64,000 nucleotides of DNA from Limonium bicolor (GCA_023374045.1 CM041783.1:120095503-120159502), one strand, 5' to 3'. Positions 1 to 12,800 are shown, numbered from the stretch's first letter. Notes: generated from the letters alone by a model not told the origin. A program made the numbers and translations.

Positions 1-796
1 GGAGGCGCAGGAGGGTCAAGCCTACACCCCTCATAACTTAAGAATTAATGTTTATTTAACAAATGGAGCTAATAACTCATTAGCTAGGGTTACTTCAACC
101 CGACAAAAATAAACATTTCAGTTAGAGAACAACCAGTTCTATTAGGAGGATGGTTGACACTTATAAGGTATGGTCAAACACGAGAACTAAACAATTCTCA
201 GGCCTCAGGATTTAGGAATCTAACTTACTCATTAATGGGCGTCCATTACGACGTTTGATTTATTTGAGCTGTGAATGTTTCACATAAATGTGTTGTTGTT
301 ATTGTACTTCTTATTATTTTTGTATGAATAATAAACTACATGTATGCGACAAGTAGTCGTGTGTAGCCCTGGGTAGCTTGTGGGCTGCACGTTTTCTCTA
401 CCAGCATGTGCTGAGCCCCTTGGGGCCTGTGATTTAAAATTTGCAGGTAGGTGACAGACGAGGACCCAGCCTGAGAGTAGGAGTGGGTAGAGCATTAAGG
501 GTTTTATTTGCATTACGAGTGTGCCTGTACACTCGCTTTATAAACTGTGGTAGTAAGTTGTAATAATAGGGGGGATACTTGAGATTCGGTATTGTATTTT
601 GTTTTAAGACTTGTACACACTTATGTTCGGTACACTCGGGTCCGTCAGACCGTAGCTTGAGACTGGAATAAGCCTAGTTAGTCACGTGGGTGACTAACGG
701 CGGTAACACCAACTTTTAGTACTTTCTTCCGCTGTGTTGTAATATTTTTGCTGGTTTGTGGTGTGATGGTTCAGGTTTAGCAGTTGGGGTGTTACA
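1..796 (+). mobile_element. 3' part of a Tekay-like chromovirus LTR
   Basis: Ends in GGGGTGTTACA, the terminus shared by the other chromovirus LTRs here. It carries their conserved downstream blocks in order: a CCCC/GGGG hairpin followed by a TTTGCAGG motif (410-448), a perfect 9-bp stem-loop (677-698), and the AACGGCGGTAACACC block. The 5' part lies outside the window. No primer-binding site follows position 796, so it is a 3' LTR or a solo LTR rather than a 5' LTR. The short ORFs in it are not credible genes. Confidence 0.75.
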
Positions 797-1641
797 GAAT
801 GATTGATTGAATGAGTTTCATAATTTGGAAATGTATTGCATTGTGATTATGACTAGAAAGATAGAAAACGTAAAATGATTGAATTATTTGACTGTGCGAA
901 ACTGAGGTGGGAAGTCGAACTAGATTTGCTAGAGATCAAGGGAAACTGAACACAAATTGGGGTGGAAGGATAGTTCAACACTGATGCTGATCACATCAGG
1001 GTTGAATGATTCTCGAAGCTCCCCGTAAGTGGTCACAAGTAATCACGTTAAGAATAGAGGCAGTTAGCATAATTGGATTTGGAGTTGTATTGTGTTTTCA
1101 AAAAAAGGATTTTCAACTGGTATTTGCAAAAAGGATTTTCTTTCAAACCTAAAAATGAGGACTAGTTTGAAACCACTACCACCTATCCAAGGGTTGCGGC
1201 CCATTGTCTAGATGATCGGTAGAAGGTGGCAGTGTGTGTTTTATTTTTTCCAAGGGCAGTGGGAGATAGTGAAGTCATGTGTCTGGATGACCTAGAGTGC
1301 CTGAGAATATCTATATGTACGAAAGTTTTGATCAAGACAACCAAAGGAACCGTGGGTCAGAGAGCATAAGTGCCCATTAGTCATGAAACGGCCTTGAACC
1401 AGAAAGCGTAAGTGTTCAGCATGACCGGTACCTGGGGGATCATAGAGAGTATTACTCGATATGGGATTCGGGGACTGAAAGAGTATTCAGACCAATCTGA
1501 TGGAAAGAATGTAAAAGAGTATTTTTGATTGCTATAAAGTGACTGTATCACCCACCATTGTAATTGAATTTTTCCGCTGTGAATGTAATGACGTATGAGG
1601 CGATTAGACTGTAATGATAAGTTTAGCGTAGGGGTGTTATA
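797..1641 (+). mobile_element. Probable second LTR fragment
   Basis: Non-coding stretch ending in TAGGGGTGTTATA, close to the chromovirus LTR terminus, which suggests the 3' end of an older LTR into which the 1-796 LTR inserted. The body does not visibly align with the other LTRs, and the U5 stem-loop present in them is not obvious here. No gene is seen. Confidence 0.4.
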
Positions 1642-1827
1642 GTCTACCCTTGTTTGTAGTCCGGAGGGGACTAGAAAAGATATGGAGTCAACTCCCATAT
1701 CGCTTCTCTTCCCTGACATGCATAGCTATTTTTGTGTAGATGAAGTAATAACTCAAAATATAGCTTCCATTTTTCCCACTGGTATCTTCTTTTACAGCCT
1801 TTAACTTGTCTCTTTTTTGTTTTACCT

Positions 1828-3690
1828 TTGCTGATTCCTTATCGTTCTACTTTCTTTTTAACCGCTGCTACCGACCTTCAAGATCCGGAGCCAGAACAGA
1901 CGCGATGTCCTATGGGATGTGTTGTCATAAGTGAAGCTAGCGCTCCAGAGAGGAGAGCTGGCTCCAAAGTCCCTTCCGGTAAGTTTAAAGGTGTGGCTGA
2001 GGAGAGCACGGAGAGGGGCCCTTCTTCTTAGTCATCTAGTACCCCTTTCCGTCCAACCCCGAGGTCTGGAGCTGGACTCACTACACAATCTAGGTTGTCT
2101 GTTTTTTAACAAAGAAGCAAGCGTGCCCATGACAGTTTAGAAGGTTGCTCCTCCCCTCCGCCGCGGTGTGACCCGTCTTTCTCCGGTCTTTCATCGAAGC
2201 CGGATTGGTGCTATCATCGGGGTAACCCGGTATCTTGTCTTCCCATCATGAGAGGGATGGGGTATAACGGAATCTTCGCCCCTTCTTCCCACCCTACTCT
2301 TTTGAAGCAGAAGCTTCAGATTGGCGAAGGTGGAGCTGATGCCATCGTCCGTCATTCTATTTCGGAGAAGAATGCCTTTGATCATCTCTGGAATGCTTTA
2401 ATACAGGTCTAATATTTTTATTTTCTCTGTTTTTCTTGTTTTTTTGTTTCTCACCCTAGGTTCGTGTTTCTTTAGGCTATTGCGATGGCCCAATGTGTTG
2501 AGACTTAGTCTCAACATTTTACCCAAACTCTCCAATCGGCCGAGGCGGGTGCGGAGAAGCGCAGAACTTTTATCACGAAACTGAACGTGATGCACCGAAA
2601 TAAAATGGAGGTTGCTCGTCATGACAAAACAAGAGACTTGCGGAAGCAGGCGGACATGTATCAGGCGGAGCTAAAAAAGGCTCAGTCTCGGTTCGCAAAG
2701 AAGAAAATTGCACTCCGAAGAGAACTCTCCCACGACCTCCATGAGAAAATTATGAATGAGGTGCGGGCGCAGGCTAAAGAAGACCTCAAGAGGGCCCAGG
2801 CCCAATTTGAAGCTAAAAAGACCGCGCTATGGGAGGAAATCCGGGAGGAAATGTCCATTGCTCGGGAAGATGCTATAAAATAGGCACAGGCTGCCTTGGC
2901 TGATCAAAAGCGGGTTTTCGAGGATGAGATCGAGGATGCCTGAAGGACTGCTGAGGATCTCCAGTCGTCTATCGATTCGAAGATGAACAAAAAGCTTCAA
3001 AAGTTACAAGAGGCAGAGGTCAAGCAAAACAACCTTAAGGCTACACTCCGGGAGAAGAAAGAGGAGCTTGTCCAAGCGACCCTCCACATCCGAGAGCTTG
3101 AGGAGAAGCTCAAGTTGCAAGAGAAAGAGTCTACTGGTAATTCTCGTATTTTCTCCTTTCCTTTTTCCATGCGTATTACAATGTTTGCTAACCTTCCATC
3201 ATTATGCAGTGAGACCAAGTCCTTCCCCGGAGGCTACCGGTAGCTCTGATTTCTGGATGAAGAAGATTGTTGGCCTTAAAGCTTCCATGATTACTTTAGA
3301 GTCCGAGAGAGAACGGTATCGCAGCCTCTCCATATCCTATGAAGGTCAACTTGCCAAGCTTAAAGGAGTGCAGGCGGAACTTCAAGAAAAAGACCGTACC
3401 ATCTAGGGCCTGAAAGAAGTACTTTCATCTCAGTGTCGGAACCTTGCCGGAGAATGCCAACGGGTTGTGTATGAGTTTTTCTCCTGCAAGCAATAGCCTG
3501 TGGATGAAGATTTGTACGACAGTCTTGAGTTTGAGGCTCTTGCCCGCGCTACCGGGTAGCATGGGGAGCTTGGTAGGTTTTCTCGACCTGCGGGTAGTAC
3601 ATGTTTTACTCCGTCTTTCATAGGGTCAGTTAACTTGTGAGTCCCTACCGGTGCTGTTCTTGCTCCGGTTGCTGAAGACAAAGAAGCCTC
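1828..3690 (+). pseudogene. Extra coiled-coil ORF of the Tat element, antisense to its pol, with two introns
   Basis: One reading frame runs from 1828 through a Ser/Pro-rich N part into a long, charged, heptad-like coiled coil (about 2480-3136 and 3210-3430, many E, K, Q and L). It is broken by several TAG, TAA and TGA codons, most explicable as CAG or CGA decay. Two introns are visible: 2407-2475 (CAG|GT...TTTAG, phase 0) and 3137-3209 (CTG|GTAA...ATGCAG). The frame continues across both. It lies between the Tat integrase and the missing 3' LTR, on the opposite strand to pol. Extra ORFs in this position, some antisense, are known in Tat-lineage retrotransposons, and many plant proteins with a 'putative gypsy type transposon' N domain have such a coiled-coil tail. 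That N domain is not recognisable here, so the function is unknown. Confidence 0.6.
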
Positions 3691-3811
3691 TTAACGGAGT
3701 ACCTCGACTCCAACCAAAAAAAGACTTGAACAGCCAAATCCTGAAGAGCGTGCATCATAGAACTATTATTTTTGTTATGCTTTCGTTTTTTTGTGTACCG
3801 GAGAGATTTTA

Positions 3812-4418
3812 GGCACCGTTTGTTGCACTAGGAAAATGAAGGGAAGGGAAGAGAAATATGGGACACGCTCCCATCCCTTCATTTGTTTGAATAGAAAATT
3901 TATAGTGGGAAGGGAATTCATTCCCAAATTTCCCCCGCGTCCTTACTTTTTTATTCTCGTGCTCTACTTACGGGAATGACATCTCTGCTATTTTTTCCCA
4001 TACCATAAGCAACTGATGTGCGTATATGATGTTGTGCATAGCTAATTTTGTTTATTCCGTAAATTTGCTAGACTATATTACTAATTTATTATTTAAATTT
4101 CAAAAAAAAAAACTAATTTGTCATTGTATTGTTTTTGGTGTGGTCATGATTAATATGTTAAATTATTTTTAAAGTGCTACAGTATTTAAACATAATGATG
4201 GATTACCAAATTACATAATAATATTTAACTTTTAATTTAATATACATTTATAGATATTAATAAAAGTGTAAAAGTTTAAAGATTTCCTTATCATATTTTT
4301 TATTCTCTTTCCCATACATAACCAAACAGCATACATATTTTTTCATTCCCGTTCCCATTCTCCTCAGTTTTCCTTTCCCATTCCCTTTCCTATTCCCTTA
4401 TCATATCCAAACATTGTC
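3812..4418. mobile_element. MITE-like element with terminal inverted repeats
   Basis: The left end begins GGCACCGTTTGTTGCACTAG. The right end reads, in reverse complement, GACAATGTTTGGATATGATA, followed on both sides by purine-rich GGGAAxGG tracts. The inner part is AT-rich and non-coding. A GTTTGGATA-type terminus is common in plant hAT- or Harbinger-type MITEs. Flanks are TTA on the left and ATA on the right, so a clean target-site duplication is not shown and the superfamily is unassigned. It inserted in the non-coding 3' region of the Tat element. Confidence 0.6.
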
Positions 4419-4582
4419 ATAGTAGTTATTGTGTGTTCATTTTTTTTTTAAATCTATCCGGCTCTTCCGGGTATGCTCGGATTGACTGGCCTTCCTGAAA
4501 GTCGGTAGTTTTTGTAATAAAGATGATTGTTTCTTGACTAATTTTTCCCCGGTAACTTTATTGTTTTGTAACACACTCTACC

Positions 4583-4815
4583 ATGGTACTGATGGTGAGA
4601 TCGTCGATTTATCACTCTACCGTCTTTACGACGGTGAGATCGTCTAATATACACTCTACTAGCTTTAAGACAGTGAGATCGTCGGATATAAACACTCTAC
4701 CATCACCGATGGTGAGATCATCGGGTATAAACATTCCATCATCACCGATGGTGAGATCGTCGGATATAAACACTCTACCATCACCGATGGTGAGATCGTC
4801 GAATACATTCTTGAG
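4583..4815 (+). repeat. Tandem repeat, about 48-bp unit with internal dyads
   Basis: About five degenerate copies of a unit built on GGTGAGATCGTCGGATATA followed by ACACTCTACCATCACCGAT. Within each unit CCATC-ACC-GATGG forms a short dyad. It lies between the Tat pol stop (4869) and the MITE, in the non-coding 3' region. The translated ORFs across it are repeat artefacts. Confidence 0.85.
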
Positions 4816-4868
4816 ATAATACCTGTGGTATCAGAGAGATTATCAATTTTCAACTTAAAAGACATGGA

Positions 4869-6240
4869 TTATACATAGAACTTTTTAAGACATTCAACGT
4901 GCCAAGAATGAGGAAAGTTGTTTCCGTCCAAATCTTGGAGCCTATAAGATGGCCGAGGCGTCTTGGCTTCCACAACGCATGAACCTTCCCACTGGGGCTA
5001 TAAATTTGCTAGTTGCCTTACTTCCTAGAGCACTAAATCGCCAGGAATAAAAGACCGTTTTCTCACTCTTTTGTTAAAATAATGCTCGGCCCTTAGTTTA
5101 TCATTTTGATTTTTTTTTAGGTCGGCAATCGTTCGCCTTTCATCCAAGAAATCTAACTCATCACGAATGCCATCGTCATTTTCTTTTCATCATACTCTTC
5201 AATTCTCTTTGAAGGTACCATAATCTCTACAGGCACCACTGCCTCCACTCCGTATGTTAACCTGTATGGGGTTTCCCCCGTCGGTCCCTTGACAATTGTT
5301 CTGTTAGCCCATAAAACTTGCGGTAACATCTCTGCCCATTTTCCTTTCTTTCCTTCCAACTTCCTTTTTAGAGCCTTTACAGTTTGGCTATTAGTGTTTT
5401 CCGCCTGGCCATTTGCCTGTGGATGTGCGACAGATGCAAATCTTAAATCGACCTTCCATTCTTTATAGAATTCTCAAAAACTTTTGCAATTGAACTACGC
5501 GCCATTATCTGTTATAATTATCCTCGGTAGACCAAACTGGCATATGATGTTATTCCAAACAAACTCTTCTATTTTTGGAGCAGTTATATTTACCACAGGT
5601 AGAGCTTCTGCCCACTTGGTGAAGTAGTCTACTACGACATAAATATTTATACCTTTCGGGAGAAGCTTCCGGAAATGGGCCAACAATGTCCAATCCCCAT
5701 TTTGCAAAGGGGACCGGAGAGGTAATAGACTTCATTTCAGCAGGTGGGTTTCGAATCTTCGAACCGTGTAACTAACACTGCGTGCACTTCTTCACATATT
5801 CTTTACATAATTCTTGAATTGTTGGCCAGAAATAGCCCATCCTTAAAATTTTATGCATTATCGCTCTTTCTCCTTGATGGTTTCCACATATTCCACTGTG
5901 TACCTCGTTAATGAGCTCCAAACCTTCCTCCTCCGTTACACACTTTAATGATGGCCTTCTGAAAGATCGTTTGTACAATTGATCATTTTCAAAGAAAAAT
6001 GATGCTGCCCTTCTTTTTATCGTCATGGCCTCTTTCGTATCCTCCGTAAGTAACCGTTCCTGAATGTAACGAAAGATCGATCGGGGTCATCCATGATCCT
6101 TTCGAACTAATTACCTCGACCGACATCGTGTCTATTTTGTCTATGCTGGAGGACCTCTTTAGTTGCAGCAAGACCTCCTCCGGTATCCCTTCCACTATAC
6201 TTGCCAGTTTAGCCAATACAACAGCTTCCGAATTTTGGTC
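4869..6240 (-). pseudogene. Tat-type Ty3/gypsy integrase (degenerate)
   Basis: Read on the minus strand, the H2C2 zinc-binding region (about 5772-6026, ending CTQC) is followed by the catalytic core: WGLDIVGPF (first Asp), VDYFTKWAEA, IITDNGA (second Asp), then NGQAE near 5410 (Glu). The C-terminal part ends SWHVECLKKFY plus stop at 4869, a typical Tat ending with no chromodomain. The fragments lie in different frames, so several frameshifts are present. It is the C-terminal part of the pol polyprotein and would insert the cDNA. It is not functional as it stands. Confidence 0.88.
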
Positions 6241-6884
6241 TATTGGTATGTGTCAGAGATTACATTTTGAGAATTTTGCCCTTAGGCTTTGTACTTTTGC
6301 CAAGTAATGCTTTAGTTTTTCTTCCTTTGCCTCGAAGATATTCTCACTTTGCCTTGTTACCAGCAAGGAATCAGACTGTACTTCCAAATCTGTTACTGCT
6401 AGAGCAGAGGCTATTTCCAACCCTTGTATCAATGCTTCGTACTCTGCTTCATTATTTGTTACTTCGTACTCCAGCCTTACCGCATAGCTTATTTTCCTTT
6501 CATTGGGGGTTTGGACCACAACCCCAACCCCTGCTCCAGTTTTGCACCGAGCCCCATACCCAGATCTTATATAGCACTTCTCGCTCCTCTTGATGGAAAA
6601 AAGTTATTTCGGTAATGAAGTCTGCTAGGGCTTGGGCTTTTATCGCGGTTAGTGGTACATAATGGATTTCAAACTGAGTGAGTTCGACCGTCCAGCTTAC
6701 CATCCTTCCGGAAGCGCTTGGGTATTGGTGATTTGCTTCAACGGCCAATTGGTTTGAAGAGTAATTCGACGTGATATGGTCTTAGCTTCCTAGAAGCTAT
6801 AACAAGAGCAGACAAAACTTTTTCAATGTTAGAGTACCTTGTATCTATGGAAGTCAAAATCTTGGCAGTGTAGTAAATAAGGAT
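6241..6884 (-). pseudogene. RNase H and archaeal-like RNase H (aRNH) of the Tat pol
   Basis: Two RNase H modules are partly readable. The end of the ordinary retroelement RNase H is seen at 6500-6748 (WTVELTQFEIHYVP, then ALADFITE). The second, archaeal-like module is at 6253-6560 (TNNEAEYEALIQGLEIA and a later QSDSLLV, which hold the catalytic Glu and Asp). A dual RNase H is diagnostic of the Tat lineage (Ogre, Retand and relatives). The DGA that normally opens aRNH appears to read YGA in the frame I followed. Frameshifts separate the pieces. Confidence 0.82.
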
Positions 6885-7970
6885 TTATTTCCGTGCTTCT
6901 TCCATCACCAGGACTGCTGCCACAACCCACTCCGACACTGACAAATATAAGATCAAATCTTGGCCCGAAGACGGAACGCCAAGCTTTGGGAGCTCACGAA
7001 GCATCTTTTTGATCTGTAAAAAAGCTTCCGCACATTCTGTATCCCATTGGAACTGTCTATTCTTCCAGAGCATATTGAAGAATGGAATGGCTTTTTCTTG
7101 GAGTTTGGAGCAAAATCTGCTTAAAGCAGTGAGTCTTCCATTCAAAGCTTGCACATCCTTGATATTTTTTTGCTATGGAAGGTCAAGGACTGCTTGGGTT
7201 CTCTCCGAATTGACTTTTGTTCCTCACTTTCCAACTATGAAACCCAAAAAGTTTCCCCGAGTAACTCCGAAGACACACTTTTCAGGGCTTAGTTTGATTT
7301 TGTATTTATCCAGGGTGTTGAAGGTTTCTTCGAGATCGTTCATATGCTGGGCTACGCAGTTACTCCTTACTACTATGTCATCTACATATGCCTCCACGTT
7401 CAGAGATAGTTGTTCTCGAAACACTTCATCGATCATTCGTTGAAAAGTTGCCCGAGCATTTTTTAATCCAAATGGCATGACTTGGTAACAGAAAATACCA
7501 GTCGAAGTGATAAAAGATGTTTTCTCCTGATCATTCTTTTTCATCATTATCTGGTTATACCCGGAGAACGCATATAAGAAACTCATTACACTACTTTGAG
7601 TCGTTGCTGCGACCAGTTTGTCTATGGATGGTAATGGATAAAAATCTTTTGGACAAGCTTTATTCATATCTGTGAAATCCACACACATCCTCCATTTTCC
7701 ATTTGCGTTTTTGAACAGCACTACATTTGACAACCATTTTGGATAAAAAAACTTTCCTAGTGAAGCCAGCTTCAAGTAGTTTTTCCACTTCCGCCCGGGC
7801 CACTTCGTCTCTTTTTCTGCTCATAATCCTCTTTCCCTGTCGGATGGCTGGGAACTTGAGATCCACATTCAGATTATGTTGGATAATGCTGGCATCTATC
7901 CCTGGCATGTCCTTTGGGCTCCAAGCGAATGTCTCTCTTCTTTTTTCCAAAAATCTCATTAAGCGAATAT
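6885..7970 (-). pseudogene. Tat-type reverse transcriptase
   Basis: Minus-strand frames carry RT motifs in order: WRMCVDFTDMNKACPKDFYP, LPSIDKLVAAT, FLYAFSGYNQI, SFITSTGIFCYQVMPFGLKN and the catalytic AYVDDIVV near 7370-7390, with connection and RNase H start down to 6885. The ACPKDFYPLP and DAFSGYNQI-like signatures fit the Tat lineage. At least one frameshift lies near 7730, where two overlapping frames meet. The domain would copy element RNA into cDNA inside the virus-like particle. Confidence 0.9.
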
Positions 7971-8160
7971 GTTCATCATGATGAAAATAATTTTTAGTTT
8001 TGAAAAACTTAGAGGGGTCAGTTTTTAGGGGTACCTCTTTTGGTAGGTCTACCGGTACTATGGCCTTCTCCGAACTTTCTTTGGGGTTCGGGCTCTAATT
8101 TCCCCTTCCTCATATTCTATGGCTGGACCAACCTGCTTTACCACATCATCCTCCGGGAAA

Positions 8161-8745
8161 TCCTCGGTGATCCCACTTCACATACTCTTGCTATTTTCTG
8201 ACTCCTGGGAACAGACACCAATTTCCCGGATCTTGTCAAGTATTTGAGTTTGTGATACTAAGTGCTGCAAACGGCTCTGAAGGTGGATTCCCGGTCGACC
8301 TAAGTAGATGTTATACCCTGACAGATCTCTCACGATGTATAAAGTTATATTTTCTGTTCTCCGGTCATCCTTCTGGCCCAAGGTCATCGTGACATCAACA
8401 CTCCCGGTGGCTTGTGTCGTGATTCCCCCAATGAATCCTCTGAAAGTGGTAGTAAACGGTTTGACCTTCTCATCAGGGATTTCCAGTTTTCGGAATGCCG
8501 CCAGAGAGATAACGTTGGCTCCTGCTCCACCATCAACAAGGATGTTGCCCACCATCCTGTCATTGACTTGAGCCCGAATGACAAGGGGATCATTTTGGGG
8601 ATAGTACACTCCCACCTCATCCTCCTCTGTGAAGTAGATAGGTGGCAGGGGCTCTTTCTTTTGAATTTTTCTTTCTGGCAATTCTTCATGAACCTCATGC
8701 ACATGCCTTTTCTTTTCTTTCGTAGTAAACGGTCCCTTCTCTAAA
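8161..8745 (-). pseudogene. Tat-type aspartic protease region
   Basis: A 174-codon minus-strand frame (8178-8702) contains NILVDGGAGANVIS, matching the Tat retropepsin active site (usually VDGGSSAN). It is followed by the flap-like TTFRGFIGG and a YNIYLGRPGIH block typical of the end of this protease. The catalytic Asp is kept. It is part of the gag-pol polyprotein and would cleave it. The frame is interrupted on both sides by stops. Confidence 0.85.
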
Positions 8746-8789
8746 AAAATAGCTCAGTTATGACCCCAAAGTTGAAGACCTATTGTGGT

Positions 8790-9886
8790 TTATCTCGGGG
8801 TGACTTCCATCCCTCTGTCCAGCCATGCTCCCTTCATTTCAACCAGACCGAGATCGGTTCTGGTAGTCATTGCTACTTCTTTGTTGTCTTGGGGCTTCCT
8901 GTTTCTGCTTTCCCTGCCTCTTGTTTTGCACATCAATCTGTTCAACTCTTTAGACAATGTTGCACAATTGGGCGTTCGGTGCTTATTGTGCCCGTGAAAC
9001 TCGCAATATGCCACCGGGTTCTCCGCTAGGGTTGGCTTCTTAGGCGGTGGCATCCTTTCCGTATGGCTTGTATCTTTCCCCCAATACTTTGATGTTTCCC
9101 CATAATTTTCACTATCGGACTGTCCTCCCCCTCCCTGTTTCTTCTCATTTGCCGGCTTGAAGCTATTAACCAATCCCTTGCCTTATTCTCAGCAATCTCA
9201 GATTTCAAGAAGTCATGCAGCATTTCTGCTAGCTCTCCATGAGTCTGTGGTGCCTTAGTGGCGATCTTCCCAGGCAACCTCGGATGTGCCAACCCGTTTC
9301 GAAAAGCCTTTACCAGAATTTTTCATCGACGTCATTTACCTCAGCTACCTGTTTGTGGAAACGGTCATTGTACTTTTTCGCCGACTCCCCTTTCCTCTGT
9401 CTGATGTCCATCAACTCGATCGTATCCTTTTGTATTTTCTTGCTTGCTGTGAAGTAGAGTTGGAACTCCCCTGTGAGTTGTTTGAATCTTGAAATGGATT
9501 GCGGTTTCCGAGAGGAAATCCAATTCAGAGCTCTTTTGGTGAGAGTCCCTTGGAACAGATTGCAAAGCGCTTGAGAGCTAATCCCCTGTGTGTTCATTGC
9601 GAAGATGAACTTCTTGATATGCTGAGCTGGATCTCCGGTTCCATCATATTTCTCTATTGTTGGAGCCACGAAGAATGGCGGAAGTTTCGCTTTCCAGATG
9701 TTCTTGGTGAAGGGATAGAGCGACATGTCAATAAGATCTTTTTCTTCTACAGTGGTCGTCGGTGATTTCTCCTTCCGGTTTCCTTCTCCGCTCTTCGATC
9801 CATCCTTAGCTCTAAGACTTTCGATTACACTCGCGATCTCATCCATCTTTTTCTAGTATTCCAGATCTCTTTCCATTAACTCCTGC
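8790..9886 (-). pseudogene. Tat gag, main part (split by a solo LTR)
   Basis: The frames at 9310-9846, 9026-9292 and 8790-9173 together read as a Tat gag. They contain the retrotrans_gag core (PTIEKYDGTGDP, LTKRALNWI, GESAKKYNDRF) and a zinc-knuckle-like CEFHGHNKHRTPNC with downstream basic residues. At 9886 the frame stops at an inserted LTR and resumes at 25774: FRQ on the far side joins ELMERDLEY here, followed by one TAG before MDEIASVIES. At least two frameshifts are present. Confidence 0.88.
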
Positions 9887-12800
9887 TGTAACACCCCTGA
9901 CAATAAACTCGTAATAATAACTCGCGTAGCAGAATTAAAGATGTCTTACATCAGAAGTTGAAAAACTAATAATCCTCGGTCGGGTGTCATATGCCATTAC
10001 TCGCCCATGCGAGTAATGAAGCAGAAACGAAATATAATAAACAACGACAATAAATAACCGCAGTGACGAACGAGATACTAACTATGTCATCCTAAATACA
10101 ACTCAATAACTATGACAAGTGAGCACTTATAGTATTCCCAAAGTTATCACGTACTAACATGAATCAATCCTAGATGCGTAATAAATAAAGGTCGAGGTCA
10201 TCTACCCACGATCCCGCACTTCGACGCCAATCATCATTCACCTGAAACATAAAATATCGGTGCCCATGGAGGGCTCAGAACTTGGCCGAGTATGTTAACT
10301 ATGTTATCCTAGACCCTTTAGGTCACTTAGGTTAATTAGTCGTCTTAACATGAGATTCGTTACATGCTGTACCGGTTTACAGATTTAATAAAACTGTAAA
10401 TACATGGAAGGAAAACATTTAAATGCAACCAAGGCAGTCACTACATTTACATACAACACAATACATGCGGAATCACCAAGAATGAAATAAAGCGTTAGAG
10501 TACGTTGTCCTACAGCAAACGATCTGATTCTCAGTATATACCATCAATCTCTCGGGTTCTCATCTTTCTGTAAACCTTATTGTGTGTTGGGTGTCAAGTT
10601 AAGACTACCCGTAAATTTATTTTTCATTAATGGACAGTCGTCCTGGTGGCAAGAATCCTAGTACCAACGGCGGTACATTCCGGTCAACGATCTATGTAGG
10701 CTCGTGTGGGCTTAATAGAGTGGGAACCCCGATTCGGGAAGAACACTCAGTGATCACTATGTGTAACCTGCTGGAACAAATGCAGACCCGGATTTAACTA
10801 GACACGTTTATTATTAGGTTATAGAGTACTCATTCATTATATGGCTGCCCTAAGGGTCTTACGCATACCTAGAAATAATCTAAGTGATATTCACGTACGA
10901 GGTCCATGTTCTAGAGACTGACATAGTCGTGTCTCGTACCTAAGTATTTTTCTTAGGTTACTGTGTATATAATTATAATACTAGGTGTATTATTAATTAA
11001 CAACTTCATCATATTGATCGTATATGTATGTTTATATAAGCTGATATATAGTCGACGTAGTATTAGTCCGAAAAGACATTCGTATACAATAATAATAATG
11101 CGATATAAACGGTCAAGTATACATTTCAACCCAAACATACATGCATATAAGCATATGTAAAATTCTGAAACACACAATAACTTTCACTTGACAATCAAGG
11201 AATTAACCCACACACATCATGCATTTCACGCATATCACTCTTGTCATATATACAAGTAATACCCGAACCCGAGGTTTCCCTCGGGGGTTCAGACCACACA
11301 ATGAACGTACAGTACACCGATGAGTAACGCTAGCGTGACGAGTTTACACCTATCTCCCATCCTCCCGGAGCTCGAATCCTGTAGTCCGGTCTACTGTAAT
11401 ATGTAACTACTATCAGTACCCATGTTTTCGATTTACATTCTTGTCGTACGGTTTAACTTACGAGTATGTATTATTCAATACTGTATTTTATTCACTACGT
11501 GAGGATTGGAGTCTCGGTTATCATGATATCCAAAGCGATTATTCATTCTTGGATGATTATGTATACATATGTTTACGTGTATATATTAATACTCACATGT
11601 GCGTATATATATTTATATGTATACATATCTATATTCATGTACGATAATAGATTCGTACGTACATATATGTAATACTCGTCGTCATTTTGTTGTACGTTAC
11701 GTGACAGTAATTACGTAACCGTCAACGTTATTCATTCCTCGTACGGCTATGCATGCGTATACCTACACATAACATTTATACGTTTTCGTATTTACTTGTA
11801 TCATGTGTCATGTCACGTTGTCTTATAAACCTCTATATATATTACACTTGCACATATTATATGCTAACTATATATATATCTTACAAGGTCACGTGATATT
11901 TTCCATCCCATGCTAAAATTTCATATTAATCTTATCTCTTCATCCCATGTAGAATGTATATTGTTCACTTGTACCGTTTATCCATACGTATCGTATTAAA
12001 ACTTGATTTCATGGTTTTACAATATACGGTTATACATTGTTATGCATCTTACAATATAAGGTTCCTAGTATACTTTCTAAAAAGTCCTAACTTAACTTAT
12101 CATTTTGCGTAATTGATTACCAGGTATAATCATACCATGTTAATCTCTTAATGATATACTTCTTGTAATTTATCAAAATGTCAGATTATAACATTGTAAC
12201 TTTATATTACAATCTGTTTACTAATTCCAAACCAACCATTATAGTTTTCGGGATCTTCATACTTTCCCCACTTAATTTTGATTAATTACAATTTCAACCC
12301 GAATGTAATATTTGTTACATTTAACACCTTATTTAATTTATGACCTAAGGTTTTCAATATTGTAATATACACATCTATACATATATACTAAATTCCGAAC
12401 AGCAACTCAATTTGTCCAGATTTTATACTTTCTCCCCACACTTTCCTTTTTACTACATATTATCCTCCTTATTTTAATAAACTTACAATTTAACACCAAA
12501 ACCTTATATTATACATATTAATTATTTAAATCACAATTCTAACCCAAAATTCTCCCCAAATTGCGCACAGCCCCAATAGTTTAATTAATTCTCAAATCAT
12601 CGCCAACTTTCCAGTAATTACACTATAGCCCTCAAGTTTTTATAATTGTTAAACTTCGATACTTAACTATATATTGTAACCCTTAATTAATTAAATCATT
12701 AGAATTAGCCCAAAATTTATCCAAATTACAAACCGACCCCTAGTGGTCAAGTTAATTCCATTCTAGGCACTAACTGTCGGAAATTACAAAAACACCCATA

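Noticed and set aside
4583..4865. ORFs rich in MVRSSxI repeats
   Set aside because: They are translations of the 48-bp tandem repeat on either strand.
10950..11700. AT-rich ORFs as organellar or small-peptide genes
   Set aside because: They lie inside a solo LTR of about 40% GC or less, with alternating TA/CA composition and no conserved features.
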